Shown piece after piece: positions 1-5,110 of a stretch of DNA of 9,228 bases. The number at the start of each line of letters is the position of its first letter. Positions within the stretch are counted from its first letter, which is position 1. The position numbers and the translations under genes are program-made. The notes below the pieces were generated by a model that searched no databases, was not told the DNA's origin, and saw only the letters and a program-made list of their open reading frames with translations. Source of the stretch: Actinomycetota bacterium (GTDB lineage Bacteria; Actinomycetota; Humimicrobiia; Humimicrobiales; Humimicrobiaceae); NCBI GenBank assembly GCA_028697935.1, contig JAQVEM010000020.1:4993-14220 (forward strand). The letters run 5' to 3'.

Positions 1-614
1 TTATTGTAGAAAGGTTTACGGGAATAATATGTGCTGCTGTTTTTGCTGTGATAGCTTTATTTCTGGGATTTACAACGATTGGAAATCAATCTATTGTAAT
101 TCCAATTGTTATATTTTTCGTAATATGTGTAGCTATAGCAATTATGATTATTAAGCCGTCAATATTTGGAATAGATAAGCTCTTCAATAAATTTAATTTT
201 TTACAAAAAATTAGAGAAAAATTATCCAGCGTCTTTAATACATTTGAAAGTTTTAAAGATTATAAAATGGAGCTTTTTAAAGTATTAATCTACAGCTTTC
301 TCCTTCAATTTGCAGTTATACTTAACTATTATCTTGCTGCTCTGGCCGTTGGTATAGACCTTGACCTTACAGCATTTTTATTCATGGTACCGGTTATATC
401 AATTATAACTATGATCCCTGTATCTATAGGAGGTATAGGACTGAGGGAGAATGCTATTGTGATTATCATGAACAGTCTTGGAGTAATGGAAGAAAGAGCT
501 GCTGTTTGTTCTCTTTTAATATTAGTTATGCTTCTTATAGTAGGAATTATTGGTGGAATTGCATATATTATAAGACCTTATTTTGAGAAGCATGCTGCTG
601 TTGAGGGAAAATAG
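1..614 (+). CDS. LPG synthase/AglD-type (UPF0104) integral membrane protein, 3' end only
   Basis: The gene is open to the left edge; about 203 codons remain (in frame from base 3), so the start is outside the window. The fragment is largely hydrophobic helices with one polar loop (around KLFNKFNFLQKIREKL). Near the N-terminal edge is VERFTGIIC, like the E/DR-hh-G motif of the lysylphosphatidylglycerol synthase transmembrane family (PF03706). Near the C-terminus is PVSIGGIGLRENAIVI, matching that family's conserved P-x-S-x-GG-x-G-x-RE signature. Members include the membrane half of MprF and AglD-like proteins near glycosyltransferases; they are suspected to move lipids or lipid-linked sugars across the membrane. 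An internal Met at base 48 would give a shorter ORF but is not the real start, because the homology continues upstream. No MprF-type catalytic domain follows. Its stop lies two bases from that of the convergent small ORF. Family assignment is good; substrate unknown. Confidence 0.85.
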   Translation, partial: IVERFTGIICAAVFAVIALFLGFTTIGNQSIVIPIVIFFVICVAIAIMIIKPSIFGIDKLFNKFNFLQKIREKLSSVFNTFESFKDYKMELFKVLIYSFLLQFAVILNYYLAALAVGIDLDLTAFLFMVPVISIITMIPVSIGGIGLRENAIVIIMNSLGVMEERAAVCSLLILVMLLIVGIIGGIAYIIRPYFEKHAAVEGK

Positions 615-616
615 TA

Positions 617-775
617 TTAAAAATTAAGAATGCCCAGTAGCCTGTGAAAGAAATTCCTCAAATGGATTACATAAAATTCCGGTCTCATAATTTCAAGGAA
701 AATTACCAGAGCCAGCAAGAAAATTAATAGAAAAAATAGATAATATAATATTTTTACAAAAATAATTTTTTTCAT
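617..775 (-). CDS. Small membrane protein (52 aa) translationally coupled to the GT2 gene
   Basis: On the minus strand the ATG at 775-773 overlaps the TGA of the upstream GT2 gene (774-772) as ATGA, a typical coupling arrangement. The frame runs 52 codons to a TAA at 619-617, two bases from the stop of the convergent gene, so it fills the gap exactly. The product begins MKKIIFVKIL, has one strongly hydrophobic helix at about residues 9-29, then a basic tail with several Arg and His (RPEFYVIHLRNFFHRLLG). It would be a single-pass protein, N-terminus inside or out undetermined. I do not recognise a family; small membrane partners (for example GtrA or DUF2304 types) often follow GT2 genes, but this is shorter than those. 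No strong ribosome-binding site is visible, which fits coupling. An AT-rich hydrophobic ORF can arise by chance, so confidence is moderate. Confidence 0.5.
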   Translation of the reverse strand: MKKIIFVKILYYLFFLLIFLLALVIFLEIMRPEFYVIHLRNFFHRLLGILNF

Positions 776-1734
776 TTATTTTTTAAGTAATTCTTTTTTA
801 AAAGGTATAAAATTTCTTCCTGATTTACTCTTATTCTTTTATTTATATTTGCTGATATCCCAACTATAAAAAATACAACAGCGATAAAAAAGAATGTTCC
901 ACCTACAAATCCAGCCCAGACATTTGGATGGAACGAACCTATTTTTATATAAGTATGCAGTAGAATTGACCCAAAAATTATGCTTATTGTGAAAAAAAAT
1001 AAAGAGATGTAAGAGAAGAAAGCAAATGGTTTATGATCGCGATAAGTTTCAACGATGATTTTGAGAGCTTTTACACCATATGAAAAAAGATTGGAGGAAA
1101 TTTTTGAAATACGTGAAGGGTAATATTTTACTTTAATTGGAATTTCCATAATCCTCAATCCTTTAAAAGATATATCAATAATTGTTTCCTGGGAAAAAGT
1201 GAATTTCCCATAAAGATTTAAGGAAAGTAAAGTTTCCTGTGAGTATGCTCTAAACCCACAGGAAACATCATAAAACTTTCTACCGACAACCTTGCTTATT
1301 AAAATTGACATTAACTTATTACCCCAGAATTTAGAAAGAGGCATATCATCAGGGTAATAATCTTTATTTATGAATCTTGAGGCAGTTACAAGGTCTGCTT
1401 TAACTTCCATTATGGGTTTTACGAGTTTTGGAATATCTTCAGGGTTAAATTGTGCATCTCCATCAATGCTAACCATTAAATCATAACTATTTTCAATAGC
1501 GTAATGGATAGCTTTTTTAAACGATGCGCCATATCCAAGATTTATATAATTTTTCAGGACTTCTACGCTGTGTTCTGCTGCAATTTTAGCAGTATTATCT
1601 GTAGAGCCATCATCAATAACGAGAATGTGAATTTCTGATAATCCCTCAATTTTATCTGGAATATTTTGTATTACTTCTCCTATTTTTTCTTCCTCATTAT
1701 ATGCCGGGATTGCCACCAGTAATTTTTTTGCCAT
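772..1734 (-). CDS. GT2 family polyprenyl-phosphate glycosyltransferase (DPM/GtrB-like) with two C-terminal TM helices
   Basis: The 320-residue product has a complete N-terminal GT-A fold: PAYNEE at residues 10-15, DDGSTD at 41-46 for nucleotide-sugar binding, and DGDAQF at 91-96 holding the metal-binding DxD. Family signatures follow: N138 in GNKLMS, DVSCGFRA at 156-163 and QE at 182-183. Two hydrophobic helices at about 238-262 and 276-297 anchor it with the catalytic domain in the cytoplasm. Length and architecture match dolichyl/undecaprenyl-phosphate mannose or glucose synthases (DPM1, GtrB, ArnC-like), which transfer a sugar from a nucleotide donor to a polyprenyl phosphate. Which sugar cannot be told. 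It starts at the ATG at 1734-1732; no Shine-Dalgarno is visible, and a TATAAT eight bases upstream on this strand could allow a leaderless transcript. It is divergent from the SMR pair and shares an ATGA junction with the small downstream ORF. It is the likely source of lipid-linked sugar for the DUF2723 enzyme (inference). Confidence 0.9.
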   Translation of the reverse strand: MAKKLLVAIPAYNEEEKIGEVIQNIPDKIEGLSEIHILVIDDGSTDNTAKIAAEHSVEVLKNYINLGYGASFKKAIHYAIENSYDLMVSIDGDAQFNPEDIPKLVKPIMEVKADLVTASRFINKDYYPDDMPLSKFWGNKLMSILISKVVGRKFYDVSCGFRAYSQETLLSLNLYGKFTFSQETIIDISFKGLRIMEIPIKVKYYPSRISKISSNLFSYGVKALKIIVETYRDHKPFAFFSYISLFFFTISIIFGSILLHTYIKIGSFHPNVWAGFVGGTFFFIAVVFFIVGISANINKRIRVNQEEILYLLKKNYLKNK

Positions 1735-1804
1735 ATTATTTAATTATATAAGTTCTAACCAGATATTTTATTAATAATAATTATATATTTATAGCTTATT
1801 ATCA

Positions 1805-1824
1805 ATTATATGTCATTATATGTC
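1805..1824. repeat. Tandem 10-bp direct repeat (duplicated -10-like box on the minus strand)
   Basis: ATTATATGTC occurs twice head to tail with a period of exactly 10, about 70 bases upstream of the GT2 start. Read on the minus strand it gives TGACATATAAT twice (sharing the boundary), so each unit carries a perfect TATAAT. It could be a duplicated promoter -10 or a one-helical-turn protein-binding repeat. No matching -35 box was found, and AT-rich DNA produces such boxes easily. Confidence 0.35.
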
Positions 1825-1950
1825 ATAAAATTAGTTGCCCGAATTTTTTTGTTTACAGCAGAAATAAAATTCAATGAAAAAAAATTCTTTAAAACAATTA
1901 AAACCATTAAGATTATATAGACATATTCAAATATTTATATTCAAAAAATA

Positions 1951-1991
1951 CCTATCTACCGCCCTTCTGTCAGGTAGCAGTACGACGCGGC
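1951..1991. other. GC-rich island with a short inverted repeat
   Basis: This stretch is much richer in G+C than the flanking DNA. It contains CTACC (1956-1960) and GGTAG (1973-1977), a 5-bp stem with a 12-base loop, followed by CAGTACGACGCGGC. It does not look coding and no tRNA-like or terminator-like fold is evident (no T-tract). It might be a remnant of an inserted element, a regulatory site or a small RNA; nothing decides among these. Confidence 0.25.
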
Positions 1992-2124
1992 TAATTTAAG
2001 TAATTTTATAACTATAACATAAAAAATAACAGGCTTTAATTTTTTTCTGTCAAATAATTATCTATTTATTCTGAATATTTAATAAAAAAACTTATAATTC
2101 AACTTTAACAGGAATTAATATAAA

Positions 2125-2181
2125 ATGTCTTTCATAGTCCTGTGGTATCTAATTGTTATATATATTATAGTGAAAAGATAA
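2125..2181 (+). CDS. Possible 18-residue hydrophobic leader ORF
   Basis: The ATG at 2125-2127 opens a frame encoding MSFIVLWYLIVIYIIVKR, ending in TAA at 2179-2181, two bases before the ATG of the first SMR gene. An AGGA at 2110-2113 lies about 11 bases upstream, a weak ribosome-binding site. The peptide is almost wholly hydrophobic with a basic end, like a tiny membrane peptide or a coupling leader. The support is only position and composition, and a chance ORF in AT-rich DNA is quite possible. Confidence 0.2.
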   Translation: MSFIVLWYLIVIYIIVKR

Positions 2182-2183
2182 AA

Positions 2184-2558
2184 ATGGAATTTAAAAACAC
2201 CGGCAAGAAATTTTTTTATGTATTTGTAATTGTTATCACTCTGAGTATCAATCTGCTGAGTATAATTGCAGGAAAATATATAAGCATGAATCTGGACTTC
2301 CCGGGAGTTCTCATTTTCTGGTTGTGTATTATGATTCTAACCTATGGCCTGAAATTTATACTGTGGATAATCCTGCACAGAAAGTTTCAGCTGTCTTTTA
2401 TATACCCGTTTCTGAGCTTAAACTACTTCCTGTCTCTCTATGTCGGGAAAATTTTATTTAATGAACCGATTACTCTAAAAAAAATAATAGGCTCAGTAAT
2501 AATAGTTGCAGGTGTCTGTGTTATAACTATGTCCGGTAATAAACTGGAGAGTGATTGA
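2184..2558 (+). CDS. SMR/EamA-like four-helix membrane protein, first subunit of a pair
   Basis: The 124-residue product from the ATG at 2184 has four hydrophobic segments and the closing signature of small EamA/SMR-type transporters (ArnE/ArnF, EmrE-like): YPFLSLNYFLSLYVGKILFN, then E, P and IT-x-KK-IIGSVIIVAGV. Here the FNEP motif precedes the last helix, as in typical F/GEp-hs motifs. A GTG at 2142 in the same frame would add 14 polar residues; I prefer the ATG because it begins just before the first helix and a weak AAAAG lies upstream. It is followed four bases later by a second, different SMR-type gene, so the two probably form a heterodimer. ArnE/ArnF pairs are the known example, flipping undecaprenyl-phosphate aminoarabinose. 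Given the GT2 and DUF2723 neighbours, translocating a lipid-linked sugar is the likeliest role, rather than drug efflux (inference). Confidence 0.75.
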   Translation: MEFKNTGKKFFYVFVIVITLSINLLSIIAGKYISMNLDFPGVLIFWLCIMILTYGLKFILWIILHRKFQLSFIYPFLSLNYFLSLYVGKILFNEPITLKKIIGSVIIVAGVCVITMSGNKLESD

Positions 2559-2562
2559 TAAA

Positions 2563-2907
2563 ATGTTTTATTTTTATATTTTTTTAGCAGTTATTATTCA
2601 ATTTCTGGTTGCCCTTGCACAGGTAATTCTTAAAATTGGAGCCAGGCAGATAGATTTTAAAAAGTCAATTTATTATAATCTAAAAAATAAATTCCTTGTT
2701 ATCAGTGTATTTTTATTCATACTGGACCCAATACTTTCAATAATAACGATGAGGGTTATGGATTTTTCTAATTTTTATTCATTTACTGCATTAGGTTATT
2801 TTTTTATAATGTTGTTTTCATGGTTGATTCTTAAAGAAGATATTGATAGGAGAAAAATTATAGGCAATCTATTAGTAATAGTAGGTGTTCTTATATTTAA
2901 TTTATAA
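2563..2907 (+). CDS. SMR/EamA-like four-helix membrane protein, second subunit of a pair
   Basis: The 114-residue product has four predicted helices. It opens with FLAVIIQFLVALAQVILKIGAR, interrupted only by family-typical small residues, and ends WLILKEDIDRRKIIGNLLVIVG, the usual E-xh-xxx-k-hh-G-hh-hh-G closing helix of EamA/SMR proteins. I place the start at the ATG at 2563, with GGAGAG at 2546-2551 about 11 bases upstream. A GTG at 2551 would overlap the preceding stop by eight bases and add four residues; either keeps tight coupling to the first subunit. The two subunits differ clearly in sequence, as in ArnE/ArnF. In the first subunit K/R residues cluster in different loops, compatible with opposite insertion, but I did not compute topology. 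It probably works with its partner as a lipid-linked sugar flippase; this rests on context and family, not on substrate residues. Confidence 0.75.
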   Translation: MFYFYIFLAVIIQFLVALAQVILKIGARQIDFKKSIYYNLKNKFLVISVFLFILDPILSIITMRVMDFSNFYSFTALGYFFIMLFSWLILKEDIDRRKIIGNLLVIVGVLIFNL

Positions 2908-2976
2908 GATGTGTAGATTATTTGTAAACTATGTAGAAAAATTATTAAAAATTTATTGTTTGTAATATATTTGTAA

Positions 2977-2999
2977 AATGATTTTAGGATATAATCATT
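2977..2999. promoter_or_regulatory. Inverted repeat upstream of the DUF2723 gene
   Basis: AATGATT (2977-2983) and AATCATT (2993-2999) are perfect inverted repeats separated by nine bases, about 95 bases before the start. The right arm is part of ATAATCATTA (2991-3000), a decamer that recurs upstream of the deacetylase gene at 5042-5051 in a similar inverted arrangement. This could be an operator for a dimeric regulator. It is all A/T-rich and unproven. Confidence 0.3.
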
Positions 3000-3001
3000 A
3001 A

Positions 3002-3067
3002 TAACAGGATAACTGATTACATTATTGAAATAATAGATAGCCGGACACTAACAGGGTAACTAATTGT
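3002..3067 (+). repeat. Imperfect direct repeat upstream of the DUF2723 gene
   Basis: TAACAGGATAACTGATTAC (3002-3020) and TAACAGGGTAACTAATTGT (3049-3067) match at 15 of their first 17 bases and are spaced 47 bases start to start. The second copy ends about 26 bases before the ATG at 3094. Their length and spacing suggest a pair of binding sites for a regulator of this gene. Both contain the TAACAGG heptamer that recurs elsewhere in the window. Confidence 0.4.
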
Positions 3068-3093
3068 AAAATTAAGATTCAAAATTAAAATTA

Positions 3094-4983
3094 ATGGCTA
3101 AAAAAGTCAAAAGTTTTATTCTAAGTAAAAAAATATATATATATTCAATTGTTTCTTTTGTTCTCCCGTTTATCATTTATATCCTGACACTTGAACGTAA
3201 ACTGCTCGGAGGAGATACCAGCTGGTTTGCGCTCCAGATTATGGAGATGAGCCTTATGGTTCCTACTGGTTACCCGATATTTTCTATCCTTGAAAAACTT
3301 TTTACATTCCTGCCGGTTGGTGATATTGCTTACAGGCTCAATCTTTTTTCTGCGGTATTCGGTGCTCTTACGGTTTTATTTTTGTTTCTTGCAATTAACA
3401 GGCTGGTAAAAAAAGAATATATAAGTTTTATAAGCTCGATGATATTTGCTTTTTCTGTACCTTTCTGGAGTGTTGCAAACAGGCTGGAGTTTGATACACT
3501 TCACACGTTTTTTATAACTTTATTATTTTTTTCAGCAACTCTCTATAGTGAAAAGAAAACAAGAAATTATCTCTATTTTTTCTTTTTCTGTCTCGGGCTG
3601 AGCTTAACCAATCACCCACTGGCTTTTTTCCTTGTTCCGGCAATTGTTCTATATGTGATTATTATAAATCCAGATATCTTTAAGAGTGCAAAGACTATTT
3701 TTATAAGTTTGTTATATTTTATCCTGCCACTTCTATCTTATCTCTATCTTCCCATTAGATCGCTGCAGGGATATGGAGATGTAACAAGCCCTTTAAAATT
3801 CTTTTATTATATAACAGGTAGAAATGTAACAGGCGAGCTGCACGGCGGAAGTTTTGGTGATAAAAATATTTCATTAATTCTTAAGGTTATAAAAAATTAT
3901 CTTTCGATGTTTTATGAGACTTATGGCATCTTACTTCTTATAATAGCACTCACAGGTTTTATAGTGCTGCTCAGGAGAAATAAGAAGTTTGGACTGTGTA
4001 CTTTTTTACTTGTAATCCTAAATCTTATTGTTCCTCCATTATATGCAGATCATGCACTGCAAAATTATCTCCTTAATTCAATGATTGTGTTTGCTTTCTA
4101 TATTGCATTCGGGCTTCTATTTATATTTGATGGCTTAATTTTTCTTTTTAATAAATCAATAGGTAACCGTGAAATTTTGAAAGCTGATAGGTTTTTAAAG
4201 AATTTTTTAATAGTAACTATAATGCTTTTTTTTGCATTCCTGCCAGCATGTTTAATTCTTACAAATTACGAAGCACTTGACCTTTCTGAGACTCCGGATG
4301 TTTATAAATTCTGGGATGAGGCGTTTAGAAATATGGAGAGTAACTCTAAGGTATATGTTCTAGCAAAATCTACAAGTGTTGGTATGTTTGTTAATGAATA
4401 TGTATACGGTGATAAAAATATAGAGTATATTTCACATAAAGTTCCAGAGTATACAATAGAAAATATGATTAAAGACCTTGAGAATGGCTATACTGTTTAC
4501 TTTGTAGGTAACAGTGATGCTTTATTATCGATATTTAAAGCGGAACAGATAGGGAGAACTCACTGCTGGGCAAGATATAATGAGGTATTAAAGCTTTATA
4601 AAATTATTGAACCTGTAGCCAATCTGGAAGTCAATTATTTAACTGACAGCTTTACAAGAGAATTTGGTGAGAAATTTACTGTGGAATATGTAATTAGAAA
4701 TAAGAATAAAGAAAGTGTAAAGATAGACTCATTTGAGCTAGAACTTCCTGAAAATATCGAGTTTGTAGAAGCTAAACCTGATGGATATATCAATCAGAAA
4801 CCGGGATTAAGCCGGGGAATATATATGTGGGTTGGTAGTTATATTATAGAAGGTGAGAGCGAAATAAATTTAATAGTGGAGCTTAGAAGTATTGCGCCCG
4901 GAAAAGCTACTATAGAATTCAGGTTAACAACAGGTGGATTTTATATTAATTGTGAGGACCTGGAGATTGAAATAAAAGACTAA
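3094..4983 (+). CDS. DUF2723 GT-C glycosyltransferase with an added C-terminal Ig-like domain
   Basis: The 629-residue product is a multi-pass membrane enzyme. Helix 1 (about 14-32) is followed by the first external loop with GGD at 39-41, the GT-C catalytic acid position, and PTGYP at 57-61, matching the DUF2723 (PF11028) G-D...HPPGYP signature. NRLEFDTLH at 129-137 supplies the second acidic motif, and TNHP is at 172-175. Further helices run to about residue 390, then a soluble region to about 505. DUF2723 proteins are GT-C enzymes; human TMEM260, a member, O-mannosylates Ig-like IPT domains. Such enzymes generally use lipid-linked sugars on the outer membrane face. Unusually, residues about 520-629 form an added Ig-like domain nearly the same as the tail of the next gene's deacetylase. 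The start follows AT-rich DNA without a Shine-Dalgarno. The GT2 and SMR genes nearby could supply its donor. Whether the acceptor is a protein or a glycan is unknown. Confidence 0.85.
   Translation: MAKKVKSFILSKKIYIYSIVSFVLPFIIYILTLERKLLGGDTSWFALQIMEMSLMVPTGYPIFSILEKLFTFLPVGDIAYRLNLFSAVFGALTVLFLFLAINRLVKKEYISFISSMIFAFSVPFWSVANRLEFDTLHTFFITLLFFSATLYSEKKTRNYLYFFFFCLGLSLTNHPLAFFLVPAIVLYVIIINPDIFKSAKTIFISLLYFILPLLSYLYLPIRSLQGYGDVTSPLKFFYYITGRNVTGELHGGSFGDKNISLILKVIKNYLSMFYETYGILLLIIALTGFIVLLRRNKKFGLCTFLLVILNLIVPPLYADHALQNYLLNSMIVFAFYIAFGLLFIFDGLIFLFNKSIGNREILKADRFLKNFLIVTIMLFFAFLPACLILTNYEALDLSETPDVYKFWDEAFRNMESNSKVYVLAKSTSVGMFVNEYVYGDKNIEYISHKVPEYTIENMIKDLENGYTVYFVGNSDALLSIFKAEQIGRTHCWARYNEVLKLYKIIEPVANLEVNYLTDSFTREFGEKFTVEYVIRNKNKESVKIDSFELELPENIEFVEAKPDGYINQKPGLSRGIYMWVGSYIIEGESEINLIVELRSIAPGKATIEFRLTTGGFYINCEDLEIEIKD
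4651..4980 (+). repeat. Shared C-terminal domain, copy 1 (in the DUF2723 enzyme)
   Basis: Encodes residues 520-629 of the glycosyltransferase. Compared by hand with 6425-6757, about 63 of 110 residues are identical with a single one-residue gap, including ELELPENIE, DGYINQ-x-PG, IYMWV, INLI, APG and YINC. The pattern of alternating hydrophobic strands and the N-terminal VEY-x-I-x-N segment is typical of a DUF11/CARDB-like Ig fold. Codons have diverged while the protein is kept, so the duplication is not recent. Confidence 0.85.
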
Positions 4984-5025
4984 AAAATAAACAATTAAAC
5001 TACTCGTACTCTACATCGCAATTAA

Positions 5026-5051
5026 TAATGATGATAATATGATAATCATTA
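5026..5051. promoter_or_regulatory. Inverted repeat upstream of the deacetylase gene
   Basis: TAATGAT (5026-5032) and ATCATTA (5045-5051) are perfect inverted arms with a 12-base spacer, about 60 bases before the ATG at 5111. The right arm lies in TGATAATCATTAG (5040-5052), which resembles half of a Fur-type box, and shares ATAATCATTA with the site upstream of the DUF2723 gene. It may be a common operator for the two genes bearing the shared tail domain. No T-tract follows, so a terminator is unlikely. Confidence 0.3.
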
Positions 5052-5110
5052 GTTACAATCTTCCCAAAAAAATGAAAGAGTAAAAAACTAAAGATAATAC
5101 TTTTAAAACT

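Larger units (their letters stand above)
1735..2183. other. Divergent intergenic region between the GT2 gene and the SMR pair
   Basis: About 450 bases contain no convincing protein gene. The left half is very AT-rich and holds a tandem 10-base repeat (1805-1824). A GC-richer island sits at about 1951-1991. Two copies of TAACAGG on the plus strand (2027-2033, 2106-2112) lie on the side of the SMR gene. A TATAAT at 2093-2098 is a possible -10 for the rightward genes, but no good -35 is visible. A tiny hydrophobic ORF at 2125-2181 abuts the SMR start. The region probably carries divergent promoters. Confidence 0.6.

Noticed and set aside
1810..1920. Plus-strand 36-codon ORF starting MSLYVIKLVARIF
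   Set aside because: It lies over the tandem repeat, has no ribosome-binding site, is Lys/Ile/Phe-rich as expected of random AT-rich DNA and matches nothing I recognise.
2142..2183. GTG start at 2142 for the first SMR gene
   Set aside because: It adds a polar N-terminus not expected in the family; the ATG at 2184 gives the usual start just before helix 1.
3811..3833. TAACAGG pair inside the DUF2723 gene as regulatory sites
   Set aside because: They fall in coding sequence (ITG and VTG codons), so codon content can explain them; counted only towards the overall strand bias.
5040..5054. Fur box upstream of the deacetylase gene
   Set aside because: Only about one half-site matches the consensus, and such AT-rich matches arise easily; kept only as an inverted-repeat observation.
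4984..5110. Rho-independent terminator after the DUF2723 gene
   Set aside because: The inverted repeat there is A/T-only apart from one pair per arm and has no following T-tract. No convincing terminator was found anywhere in the window.
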